The position numbers and the translations under genes were made by a program. A DNA stretch of 64,000 bases, from NCBI GenBank assembly GCA_028671895.1, contig CM053804.1, positions 3,105,001-3,169,000 of the forward strand, written 5' to 3'. Below are positions 34,082 through 45,800 of this stretch, one piece after another. The notes under the pieces are model-generated. The model did not search any database and had not been told where the DNA came from. It worked only from the letters and a program-made list of their open reading frames with translations. The stretch is from Oenanthe sinensis (taxonomy: Eukaryota > Streptophyta > Magnoliopsida > Apiales > Apiaceae). Within the stretch, counting starts at the first letter, position 1. Each line of letters opens with the position of its first letter.

Positions 34082-35354
34082 GACCACAAAAATCACAGAA
34101 GCGAAAGATAATTAGAAGATAGACACACACAACAAGAAAAAGAAGAGATACGTACTTGAACAGATGAATGCAGATGTGATAAAGGTGGAATGCGCCAGAA
34201 TAGAAGTTAATGCTTGGATATCGAAGAGTCGCAACCTCCGATGCGGTGGCATAAAATAATATTAAAATTATATTCAGGCCAAAATATAATATTAAAATTA
34301 TATTTTACTAATTTTAATTATATTAAAATTAGCAAAATATAGAGTTGTAATTTCCTTTGTACCCAATTATTATTAATAAAATAACTTCTTGATATTAGTT
34401 GGTACACAAGGTATATCAAGGGGGTGTTTGACTTAGCTTATAAGTAATAAGTTATTTTTTTAAAAAAATATTTTCATATTTTTTTTTGAAAATTAATATT
34501 TATTTTAGAAATTTAAGACCAAATCTTATTTTCAAATTTTAAAATAAGTTATTTATTTTCAGAAAAAGTACATATATACCAACTTTTTCAGCTTATAAGC
34601 TGCACCAAACGGGGCACAAATTTATTGGCCGAATCAAGGGTCCAGCCTAGGAAGCTGTCACTGATCCTAAAATTTACACTAGCTAAAGTCCCTAACACTT
34701 CATCAAAATGCAGTTTCATTAATTTAGTACAAGTGAAAAATGTTACAAAGAGTGAAATGGACGGGAGCCTGTGTGTGCTCTCAACGCCTTCCGGTATGCC
34801 GTCTATATTTTTCGGAAATGGTAAGATAATGATCAAGGCGGCAGTGTTGGCGAGGCAAGTGAAGATGAAGTGGAAATAGTAGGGCTAGGCTACAATCAAG
34901 ATCATGCCCCCATTTGTTTTTTTGCTGTTGTACTAGTAATGTTGCTTGATTATCCTAGCTAGGCTATGTTCTTGATATTAGGCTAAAATTAGGGGTAAAA
35001 AAGTCGTTTTATATAATGTGCAGATTTTTTGTTTTTACGGCTTGTAATATTTGACATCTTTTAAATATTTAAAATGTATATTTATTATAATTATTATTAA
35101 TATATTTTATATTTTCAAACTAATTAACCCCATGATGAATCATGAAAAACACTTGGCATTTCTCTCAGTGCTTGGTTACTCCTATTTTTTTGGGATGATT
35201 CATGCCTATCATCTTCATTTTCGTTTTCATGACTCAAACATATCGATCAATTTAATTTCTTCATACTTCTTTTTCAACTCATAAATTTTTTTCCCCTGCA
35301 AATGGTGAAGCATTGAAGTTGTAGACACATACATATTTACAAGAATCAAGAAAG
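34082..35354. other. Intergenic with a small inverted-repeat element
   Basis: No reliable gene. A plus-strand frame at 34625-34879 (84 codons) lies just after the small element and has no recognised family. The remainder is AT-rich. Confidence 0.4.
34420..34614. mobile_element. Short MITE-like inverted-repeat element
   Basis: The left end has GGGGTGTTTGACTTAGCTTA and the right end has the inverse GCTTATAAGCTGCACC followed by AAACGGGGC. The words GTTTG and AGCTTATAAG are shared in inverted order. No target duplication was found, so the class is uncertain. Confidence 0.5.
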
Positions 35355-36825
35355 ATGGACAAACATAAAGATTGGCACAATCCTCATTGGTTTCCACCAA
35401 TAATAACAAAATGTAAATCAGTAATGGGACTTAACATAACAACAATAGCCACCCACATGCTTGGCTTCATCTTATTGTTGGTTTTTTGTCATTTCTCTTA
35501 CATCTTCAATTCTTGCGCAAATTTTCTCAGCCTCGTGTCGTCTCTGAATTCATTGCAAGTCCCCATCTTTTTTCCATTCATGTGTGCGTGTGTATATTAT
35601 ATGCATGCATGTCAGCGGTGATCCTGATTATAGGCGAACATACTTCCGTATCCTTTATATATAAATATATGAATATACATCATATATATATGTTAGGCTC
35701 TAAAAACAAATTTTGATTAGGAACTCTTATACTTTAGGACCGCGGCCTAACAACAAATTTTGACAAAGAACTCGTATACTTCAGGACCGCCCATGATGCA
35801 TGTGTTATGGACCTTATGGTTATGTATTTTGATGCCCATAAAATCGCAGCAACATTGGCACATGAAGCCGATGAGACCTTGACTGTGACAGACCCAGAAG
35901 TGGTGGAGATGCGAGAAAGTATCACTCGTATGGTTGAAGAATATTTAGATGAAGGCGGTGAAGGGGTTGGACTTCGACGAATGATTGCGTTGTCGACAAT
36001 GATTAATATGCATAAAGATATAATAATTCTTGGAGAGGACTTGATGATTTCAATGATCATTCTGCCGTTTCACAAAGAGCAGGATGCAGATGGGAGACTA
36101 AATGGTGGCAATTCGGGTTTTCGAAACATATATCGCAAGGTAGATGAATTTCACCAACCCTAACAACACTTTCAAGAATATTTGATTAATTTTTCTTGGT
36201 AATTTGTTGCCCTTTCTCATTGATATGATGCTCAATAGGTATACTAGTCGACCGGGGATTTGGATCAACAAGAATATCAAAATCAAGCGTAATCATCAAC
36301 ATTGATGTAGTTTTCATTGGTGGTAAAGATGATCGTGAGGCACTGGCTTTTGCTGAACGATTTGCTCGACATCCGGGCGTAAAACTAACTCTCATAAGGT
36401 TTCTGTTGGATTCAAACAACGAGTCTAGTGTATCAACTAGAATTAACAAGTCCAGGATGCTCAGTCCAGAGCATGAAGAGGAGATGAAACTCGATGACGA
36501 ATATTTTGCAGATTTTTATGGAAAGCACGTGGCTGGAGGGCACGTTTCATATATGGAAAAGTACCTTTTGAACTCCGGACAGACGTTTTCAACACTCCGG
36601 TCACTGGAAGGACACTACACACTCTTCATTGTGGGGAGAGGAGGACGAGTGAACACTGTTTTGACAAAGGGGATGAATGATTGGGAGGAGTGTCCAGAGT
36701 TGGGCCCTATTGGTGATATTCTATCGGCTTCGGATTTTTCAGTCACATCTTCTGTTTTGATCATTCAGCAGCATAGTCTTAGAGGAGAACTTCAGGGCTT
36801 GCAGGATGAATTTTCTATCATGTAG
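35355..36825 (+). pseudogene. CHX-type cation/H+ antiporter, internally deleted
   Basis: The start resembles plant CHX antiporters: a first membrane segment (MLGFILLLVFCHF) and then, in a different frame, FSQPRVVSEFIA, the conserved entry to the exchanger domain. Almost all of the transmembrane exchanger is then missing. From about 35760 the C-terminal cytosolic region resumes, with STMINMHKDI and ILPFHKEQDADGRL, then after a broken junction near 36140-36240 ILVDRGFGS, DDREALAFAERFARHPGVK and DWEECPELGPIGD, ending at 36825. CHX proteins move K+/H+ across endomembranes or the plasma membrane. Loss of the transport core and the frame shift near 35500 make this non-functional. The nearest family member cannot be named from here. 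Confidence 0.8.
35705..35793 (+). repeat. Imperfect 43-bp direct repeat in the CHX pseudogene
   Basis: Two adjacent blocks beginning 'aacaaattttga' and each containing 'aggaccgc' lie at about 35705-35747 and 35751-35793, next to the point where the exchanger core is missing. Confidence 0.6.
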
Positions 36826-37448
36826 TCACCTATTTCTCTTCTGTATTATTTCACAATATACAGTAGCTAGATGTTAAATAATGTCTGTAAAGTCATAGTT
36901 AAGTCATAGTTGTGAGAATATATTTTAAATTATACATATATGGATTCCTCATAGTGTATCTCCCATCTTCAAACACACTCAAAAGGGGTAAAACAAAGTG
37001 TATGGAATTAGGAGTTCAAAGAATCATCAAAGCTCTAATTATCATAACACTTCAAACTACTATAACCGCAGTAAAATACAAAAAGAAAGTATTTTAGCGA
37101 GGGAGGGGAGGTTCAGCATGAGTATTCTTATTACCATGCTCAGCCCAGGGCAATAACTCTGTTAAAAACGTGTACATGTTAAATGACTTCTCACATGAGT
37201 AATCACAAACACGGATTACTGACTATAATATATGAACATAATGCAGAATGATATCATTTTGAGTCACCAAGAAACGTAGCTACTAATTAAAAATATCTAG
37301 ACCACTAACAAAAAATGTAGAATTATATCATTACGAGTCACCAAGAAACATCACTACTAAAATATCTCTAGACTACTAGCAAGCTTAAGGATAATCATAA
37401 TACAGATGAAACAGGTTTAAATATTAGAGCTTCCAACACAGTGAAGCT
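36826..37448. other. Intergenic between CHX pseudogene and RPB11
   Basis: No gene seen. The block 'aatgatatcattttgagtca' at 37247 has a near copy 'aattatatcattacgagtca' at 37321, a small duplication. Confidence 0.4.
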
Positions 37449-40008
37449 TCAACTCAACATATTGGTACTCGCCACCTCCGCCTGCAAGGAGAAAGGTGGT
37501 GATGAGTTAAATGCGTAAACTGTGAAGAACGAAACTGTAGTAAACTTGTGCTCCTTCTAACTATAAGTACTCATTACCCTTTAACGTGAGCATGTTGAAA
37601 GATATTAACGAGTTCTTTAATGGAGTTTATTTTCCAGATCAACTCATTAGTTTGGAGAAATGATATTTGTCAAGATAAAACATGGAGGTGCCGAAGAGAT
37701 ACAATTTATCTCAAAAAATTTATTCTATGTTCAGGATTCACTCAGTTCATGCATATTGACATTGTGCTATCCAAATGACTTCAAAATATTGGAAGTTACA
37801 TGAAGCACTATGCAACTATATTAACATATTTACGCTGAGACAGAGAAGTCATCACATAATATACTAGGTTACTGATAAAGTCAATATTTATAATAATGCT
37901 AGCCAGAGAAAGTACTAAATCCAAGTAAAGTTATCGATTGAAAAAGATCTAATAGTTCTTTCCTTCTGCATATACAATACATCACTGAGATTGCTGCAAG
38001 TGAATAAAAAAAACAACTGTTATGCTGACTCTCATAGCTAGATCATGCATGCCTAGGCTAGTTACCCAGATATCTATAATTCCGGGATGTTAACTAGTTT
38101 TCTTAGCACACAAACATAAAACTGGAAATAATAATATAGCATAATGCAAAATTGTTCAGTATGCCAACTCCAGTCAACAAGAATAGACGACTGTCAACTC
38201 CAGGTGAAATTGAAACTGAGAAGCTAGGTGTTACTTTCCATCCACAATTGGGCTGGGTGCCAAAACCGTGGCAAAGTGCAACTACTCCACTATCGAGTTA
38301 ATTTTATTAAGGTACTAATTGTAAGTGATTCAATGTATCTGACAAGATTTCTTTCTCTGATATTTTCTCAAGTAATTATTATATTTTTATCTTGTGAATG
38401 GCAACAGGGAAATAGTTAAGATGTATAGAAGAGAAGACAACATAGAAAAAAGATTAATTGTATATAGTTGGAGTTTCAGTTATTTCTACCAAATCATACT
38501 CATTAGAGGGGGAACAACACCGAAAAAACTGCTCCTCTATCCAATCAGCTAAATGTTAATCGTTTGGATACTTGATTAAAGGCAGGCAATCTATATCCAA
38601 TATACATAGTCCATAGCTATATAGTTAAGCATGACCCCAGAAAAGTTTAACTTACTATTTCTCTAAGAATTTATAATAATTTGCTAGACATGTACTGGTA
38701 TGTGATAACAATTATAAGAATACTAAAATGTGATACCAAGATAAACACAATTGGATTTTGGAGACGAAGAAGATTCAGTTAAAACAAGTCACACCTCAAA
38801 TGCATTCTTCAAATGATCAAGTTCCTTGTCAAGATCGTTGATAGCCTGATTATATGACTGCATTTGTGAAGACTGGCTAGTGGTGTGAATCTGTCAAACA
38901 ATAACAATTGTCAGACACACAAGGATTCCCATACAAAGCATAGTACTATCAATATTAAAATTTTAGCATCATATTAGTACATACAAATACAATAAATAAT
39001 TACTTTTTTGTTTGTCGGACAAGCATTCAATGATCATTTAGAGATATGTGGCCATCTACACGCCCAATTCTAAAACTGCACATCACTGACCCAGAAAATT
39101 CATGCTACTGATTTCAGACTTCCAACTCAACAGAGTACCCTAATCTACACATGACTATTCACATCCATCAGTCCTGCACACGTCCTTGTATCCTAAATTC
39201 ATACCCATATATTTCCCACTATTTTTTTAGCTAACTGTCATCACATTATCATCTAAGATGGGGTAATACTGGGACATGCAGCAGCCGATACAAAGTCAAC
39301 ATATTATAAATAAGTGGTGATTTTAATTTATTTCACTATACTGGTTATGCAAAATTAGCAACTATAGACAGACAACTGGAGGTGTAATCACTCCGTACGG
39401 AATTTAAAACGCAATCAGCTAGCTAAAAAATGTAGGCATGGTAAAGAAGTTAAGTGAGATTTCAATTTATAGAATTAGTTGTCAAGCAATTTAACTAGAG
39501 GTTCACACTTCTGTCTTTATCTTTATGATACTTAATTTTAGCTATTCCTGTAACTTGGGAAGTTAAATGCAAATAAAGACAGAAGATATTCTAGTAGATT
39601 GCAGTGAGATAAGAACTTATACTTATTTTATTATTCCTTTCATAAGTATTACATTAAAATTTCATTGTTCTTTTAGTCCTTATCAACTAAATAGACAACA
39701 AACTTTCTGTTTTCTTTATTTTGGTATTTGCAAGTCACAAGTAGAACACAACTGGAATTTAAAAGAAAGGGATATAATTACATGCGGACGATGTTTCCAA
39801 TAGTATGATCTTCTCTTTCGATCGTGAAGGAAGCTGTGTTTATGATCTTCGTGTCTCTTTCATAAGAAACCCTGGCATATTATGGAGCAGATTTAAGCTA
39901 AGAGATTATGCAAAATGTATAGAGACAGGTAAAGATATAAGAAGAGAAAGCTTACTTCTTGGTACCCTCAGGGACGACGAACCGCTCATACCGATCGGGA
40001 GCATTCAT
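37449..40008 (-). CDS. NRPB11: RNA polymerase II subunit RPB11, one coding exon not found
   Basis: Small assembly subunit that pairs with RPB3 in nuclear RNA polymerase II. Exons seen in transcript order: 40008-39956 (MNAPDRYERFVVPEGTK), 39871-39782 (VSYERDTKIIN and EREDHTIGNIVR), 38890-38795 (IHTTSQSSQMQSYN and NDLDKELDHLKNAFE), 37481-37449 (AEVASTNMLS, stop). These match plant RPB11 closely. The exon for the roughly 27 residues between the second and third pieces, which carries the conserved core of the dimer fold, was not found in 38891-39781 on reading. Joining the seen exons directly shifts the frame. The last residues differ from the usual AEVAKFSNQF. Either the exon was lost and this is a pseudogene, or I missed a diverged exon. 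Confidence 0.8.
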
Positions 40009-40229
40009 CTTACTGTATCAACGTCAAAATTTAGAAAAATGTCTAAACATAACATGTTGAACCAATCTCATTACCATTCGCATTAACTGAGTTGGAATCC
40101 GATGATCCAAACGGCACCCTAGTTGTGTTAAAATCATATGAATTAATCACTACTAATGAGTCGGTTAAGGAGACTTTTAGCAAGCATGCACACACAAATT
40201 CAACTACATAAACATCAAATGAACTCACC
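40009..40229 (-). other. Possible 5' UTR intron of RPB11
   Basis: On the minus strand a strong donor CCG|GTGAGT lies at 40229/40228 and an acceptor GATACAG just before the ATG at 40008. Upstream, AAACCCTAAA (40687-40696, minus), a telo-box common in ribosomal and transcription gene promoters, is present. The arrangement suggests a leader intron. Inference only. Confidence 0.35.
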
Positions 40230-41853
40230 GGGATGCCTGAATCAAACAGGAAACAAAAGGGACTACGAAGGACGGTTTGTTTTATAAATTTTCAGTGTTC
40301 TTTCTAGTACTGTAACATGTCAATGCTAGTGCCTATATGTAAACACATTCCCAATGTAGTAAAAAATATTCCAATGTAATAACAGGACAAAATGTTGGTA
40401 AATATTAGTTCAAAATTGCTTTTATTTATTACTAAAACATTATTCCAAATAAATGGACTTTCGTCAAACACTCAAATGCACTTGTCACAATGTTACACAA
40501 GCGAGCGGGATATACGGAGTATGTTTAGTTTGTAAAATAAATTCACATTCTATTTCTACATAATAATAATACGTATATGACAGAGACAGAAATTAAATAA
40601 AAGAAGCACAAACCCAAATTAAACAAATTTAAACATGAAATAATAGAAAAAAATAATTTAAGTAAATACAAAAATAAAAAGAAAAATTTAGGGTTTTTGG
40701 GAACGAGTTGTTTAAACGCCTGGTCAAGTAGTGTGAGTGAGTGACTCGATGAATAGTGTGAGTGAGCAAGGACTCTTCAGTCTTCACTATTTATATTGGA
40801 GCTCTGTGAAGCGACGTCGTTTGCTTGATGGTAGAAAAGGTAAATGACGGGTACCTGTCTACTTGGTCTTTGTTTTGCTGTCTTTTTTATTTTATATATT
40901 TATATATTTATATTATTATTTATATTTATATTATTATATGTTGATAGTGATACTCGATAGTAATTAGTTTGAAATTTAAATTTTGTTGATTTTGGAATTT
41001 AATTTTTATTTAAATGAAGAATTAATTTTTAATTTATTAAAATATGTTGAAGAACTAACTAGTAAATAAATGTATTTAAAATATTTTTAGAAAAAAAATA
41101 TATATAATTATTTTATAAAATTTAAGACAAATTGATACTTATAAAAAAGCAAACAAGATTATAAGATCATAAGTTAGGAGAAAATGTTAAACTCATGTTT
41201 GTATTAATAAATGATTTAAATTTATGATATCTTAGTAATATACAAAATAGGTTAAAATAAATGAATATGCATATATAATTGAAGTTTTAGAAAAAATTAA
41301 ATTGTTTTATATAGAATTTTGCAATTAAATAATGAAAGCGTTAGAAAATATGTACAACACATGTATAAAAAAAAACATTATTTAGACCCATATTTTGTAC
41401 TAAAAAGTAATATTATTAATTCAAGATAACAATCTATCTATACTATATTATTATAACTAAATTGGATAATTTTTTCATAAAAAAATCATAATCGTCCAAT
41501 TTAAGTGAACCATATAAACGATTCTAATCATCCAACTTTAATAAAATCCAATTTTAGAAAAAATATATATCATACATACAACTATATTTCCGTAGTCTTC
41601 CTTTTATACAACTCATCCTCACGGATAATATTATATTATATTTAAATTATATTCTATATTTTATATTTTAAGAATCCTACTTATCATATAATTTTTATTT
41701 AATATATCATTAAATTTAATAATAAAACAAATTATTATATTAAATAGAATATTTAAATTATATAAAAATAATTAATATATAATTTATTAAAGGGTTATAA
41801 GCTAGTAATAAATAATTTGGTTTTTGAAATAAAAAATACTACATCATCTCAAC
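40230..41853. other. RPB11 upstream region and AT-rich intergenic DNA
   Basis: Very AT-rich (especially 40880-41850) with no gene or defined element recognised. Confidence 0.45.
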
Positions 41854-42485
41854 TAGGCCTGTAAACGGATCGGATTCGGATCGGATTTAGCTATATCCAT
41901 ATCCTAATCCATTTAAAATTTTCGGATTCGGATCGGATCGGATCGAGAGTCGGATATTTTACGGGCCGATCCATATCCGATCCGTTAGGGTCACGGATAA
42001 TCGGATCGGAGATCCGATCCGTTTAAAAAAAATATAAATTTTTTTTTTATAGAATTTTAGAGGATAACAAATTCAACTTTCTCAAATTTAAGATACAAGC
42101 TGACAAACACGATGCTAAACAAAACAAATGTTACTGGTTTTACAAATAGGGAAATGATGTAGTCTGAATTAATAAATGCAAGCTAAGACATAAAAAGGGC
42201 TTTGGAATCAACTTCAGCATAATCCACCGGCAAGGCTGCAACTAGAGGCAGGTTTCCATTAAAAGCTCCTTGAGAATCAATTTGAGGGAAATAGTCATTT
42301 GTCTTCCCTGTAAATAGAAGAAAAAAACATGAATATAAAAAGAAAGTAATTGTAGGATGTATAATGCAGACCTAATTAAATGACAACCAATGTTTAAATT
42401 CATAATTACTTATATAAAAAGAGCAAGGCTTAACAGAAGAATACAACATTGCAAACATATCAGGAAAGGAATAATGATATAATTG

Positions 42486-42518
<33 letters not shown>

Positions 42519-42698
42519 TCGGATCGGGTCGTTAACGGATTGGATCACACTAAATCCATATCCATTGTTTAGCGGATCGGGTCATTAGCGGATCGGGTCA
42601 TTAGCGGATCGGATTTTTTTTTAAAGGATCCATATCCATTTATGTAGCTACGGATCGGATCGGATCGGATCGGATATCCGATCCATTTGACAGGCCTA
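41854..42698. mobile_element. Non-autonomous hAT element upstream of CCD1-A
   Basis: Ends TAGGCCTGTAAACGGATC and, inverted, TAGGCCTGTCAAATGGATC flank 845 bp. The 8-base duplication ATCTCAAC is exact on both sides (41846-41853 and 42699-42706), the hAT signature. Inside both ends are many GGATCGGATC words. A (TA)n run lies at about 42484-42513. No transposase is present. The element ends only about 75 bases before the TATA box of the CCD1-A gene. Confidence 0.93.
42183..42307 (-). other. Exon-like open segment inside the hAT element
   Basis: On the minus strand a polypyrimidine tract and acceptor (TCTATTTACAG) are followed by an open frame of 40 codons ending in TAG at 42183-42185. It includes FPQIDSQGAF and LPVDYAEVDSKALF. 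Composition is coding-like and unlike the repetitive ends. It may be the last exon of a host gene picked up by the element. I do not recognise the source. Confidence 0.4.
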
Positions 42699-42771
42699 AT
42701 CTCAACCAAAACATATCTAAAACATGTTTTCAAAGTATAACGCATGTAAACGTGGCGCCAAAGCTCCACTC

Positions 42772-42784
42772 ACCATTTATAAAA
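42772..42784 (+). promoter_or_regulatory. TATA box of CCD1-A
   Basis: ATTTATAAAAAT about 90 bases before the ATG at 42871, just downstream of the hAT insertion. Confidence 0.5.
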
Positions 42785-42870
42785 ATGATTCTCTACAAGC
42801 ATCTTCAAAACACACACTAATACTAACACAGTAACACATTATAGCATAGGAAGAGAAGGAAGTAGAAAGA

Positions 42871-45800
42871 ATGGAAAGAGGAGTTGTGGTTGTGAATCCA
42901 AAGCCAAACAAAGGAAAAACATCAAGAGTTATTGATTGGTTTGAAAGTTTGATTGTCAACTTCATGCATGCTTCTTCTGCACCTAATCAATGGCTTTCCG
43001 GTAACTATGCTCCTGTCGACGAGACTCCTCCGTGCACTGATCTTCCTGTCATTGGTCATCTTCCAGTAACTGTATGTTGTTTACATTATTTTTCAGTAGC
43101 TAGCTAGTCATTGTGTATTTATGTAGGCTCGATCAAATACAAACTATTTTATCCTACATACTACAAGCTAGTGAATTAAACTTGAATTTGTAATGAATCT
43201 TCTGTTAATCTTAGCTTAGCTCTATGTATTTTGCATGAAATATTTTACGAGAAATTACCTTCCTAGTTTTGTTTATGTTTGTTGGCTAAGAAAAACTAGT
43301 CCAATTAAGGAGATATATTTGCAAATTAACATAAAGAAACTAAAGAAAGTGCACAATAGCTTTACTTTCTAAAGATTTCAAAATATTTTACGAACATATA
43401 ATTTTCCTTTTGTTGCTTAATCGAAAGAAAATACAATACAGTATATTATGCTAGCCGTGGAGCCTAAATGAATAAATATCTGTGTACTAGAAAAAAAATA
43501 TTTAGTTTCAAAATCATATTTAGGTGTATAGTGAATTAATCTTAATTTGTAGCACAATTTGACCCTACATATGTTACATATATGCTTGTGTTTAAATACA
43601 AGGTGTTAGGAGGAGGACTTAATTGGATCTTATATTATTCTAACAATATTCATATGAATCTTGTAGATTTGTAAAGTTCGTGTAAGATGGATTGTTAGGA
43701 GACCTTGATCACATAAATACAGCTTCTTGTCTTGCTCATCTTTGCATCACTGCAGTTAAACTATGACTAAAGTATACAGTTGTTCATAATACTTTCATAA
43801 ATTCATATTTGGTACTTGGTTTCCGCAACTAAATTTCAATTAGTTCCCCTGTTTGTCAATGAAAGTAAATTCTGAGTTTGGGTTTTTTGGATGATTGTTC
43901 CGTAATGTAGTTATTTATCACAACCTAAATGTTTAGTATGTAAATTTTGAAAGTCTGCACTGTTGTTAAAACACTTCATAGTGTGACTATCTGCCACTAT
44001 TTTGAGTCTTGAAAGTTTTAAGATTGCAAATTTGGTAACTGTTTTAGTTATATAACGCAATTTTGTGTTTCTTGAAGTGATAATTTAGAAACTGGGATGC
44101 TATTTATCACTGCTTATTCTTAAGTTTCTGAATTTCAGTATTTCACAGTTGGTGTACAATGTACTGGTGAGATTTTAGTTGGCCTTTTGTTTTATCGGTT
44201 AGTTTGATATATAAATATATGTTGCAGGACTGTCTGAATGGTGAATTTGTCAGGGTTGGTTCAAATCCAAATTTCTCCCCCGTTGCTGGCTATCACTGGT
44301 ACTTCCTTGCTCTTTGGAATTAACTCACAATCGAACTAGACGTTCACCCTTGTGGTGTACTCTGTCAACATGAATTATAAGTAATTTTCTCATGATGCAG
44401 TCATTTCTTATCACGACTGTGCTACTATTCTTATTTTCCAAGTTATATGTTTGATTTTCTTAATAATTCAGGATCATACTTAATGTCATTTCTTCAACTA
44501 TGCAGGTTTGATGGAGATGGGTATGCTTCATTCCTTATTCTTTAAATGGAAGTTAATATTTCTTTCTGAAGTGCCAATGAAAGAAAATATGAGTATTGCA
44601 GTCCATGATCCTTTCTGCCAAGATCTAATCTTAATTTCTCTCTACTTATTGTTTGCTGGTGCATCAATATGGCAACGAACTAAGTATTTTTGTCAATAAT
44701 ACTAAGCCCTGCCCGGCTGTCCTGAGCGAATCACAATAAGCTATAAAATAAACTACAAATAAAAAATTGTTATGTTCTATATGTAATTTTACAAAATCGG
44801 TAGAAGTAGCTGATTCCTTGCTAGCTTTCCAAGCAAGTATATGCTCAATTCCCCTCTTACAATAATCAAATTACGATTCTTCTTGTTTCCATCACTTAAT
44901 TGTTAATTGCTGTAAATGAGTTGATGGTTACTGATAATGTACTGAGCAAGACATGTCAGATCGTAATATGAATGGCTCAATAACTGTGTTGTATACATGA
45001 TAATGGTCATATATGATCCAACCGAGTCAAAATAGGACATGCCAATCTATATTATTCTTCTGCCTCTAAGTAAATTGAGGACCTGTCAAGAATATAATAT
45101 ATAATGTTTTGTTAATTGGGAAAAAAACTTAGGAAGGTGTTATTGTAGCAAAGTTCAATGCACAATCAGAAAAGGAAGGGGAAAGGGGACACTAATGGCT
45201 TACCTGGTGTCACTGTCTTTCCGTTATTCTTTATTGATAATGTATATGCAATAGCTTTAATCTGTATAGTATAATTTTTACTAGACACTGCAAGCAAAGT
45301 CTTTGAACCATTAGCTCATTGTTGTATTGTCCTTCATGGTTGTTGCAGCATGTTTTATGGATTATGCATTAAAGATGGAAAGGATACATACATCTCTCGT
45401 TATGTGAGAACGTCTCGTTTAAAACAAGAAGAGACTTTCGGGGGAGCTAAATTTATGAAGGTAAAATCTAAGCAACAGCAGCTGTACTTGAAACTTTTCT
45501 CCTGTCATGTCTTTGGAGTGGTCAATTTTAGGTTCATATTATTTTACAATTGGTTGTAGAAAAAAATTCCAAGTGAGTTGATAGGTGATAGCTAGGTTTG
45601 GAGCAGCATATAATTTTCCAAGATATCTGATTACCTTGTTTATCTTATCTCTATATGGTACTCATAATTTTATGCTTAATCTCATTTTGTTGTCCATAAA
45701 CATGCCTTCACTACATCAATTTCAGATCGGAGAATCAAAGGGACTGTTTGGATTGCTTATGATCAATATACAAATGCTCAGAGGAAAGTTGAAAGTACTG

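Noticed and set aside
34625..34879. 84-codon plus-strand frame
   Set aside because: No family recognised and it starts at the edge of a small inverted-repeat element; could be chance or element-derived.
41854..42698. GGATCGG repeats considered as a CRISPR-like or satellite array
   Set aside because: The words have no regular spacing and lie inside the ends of a hAT element with an exact 8-base duplication.
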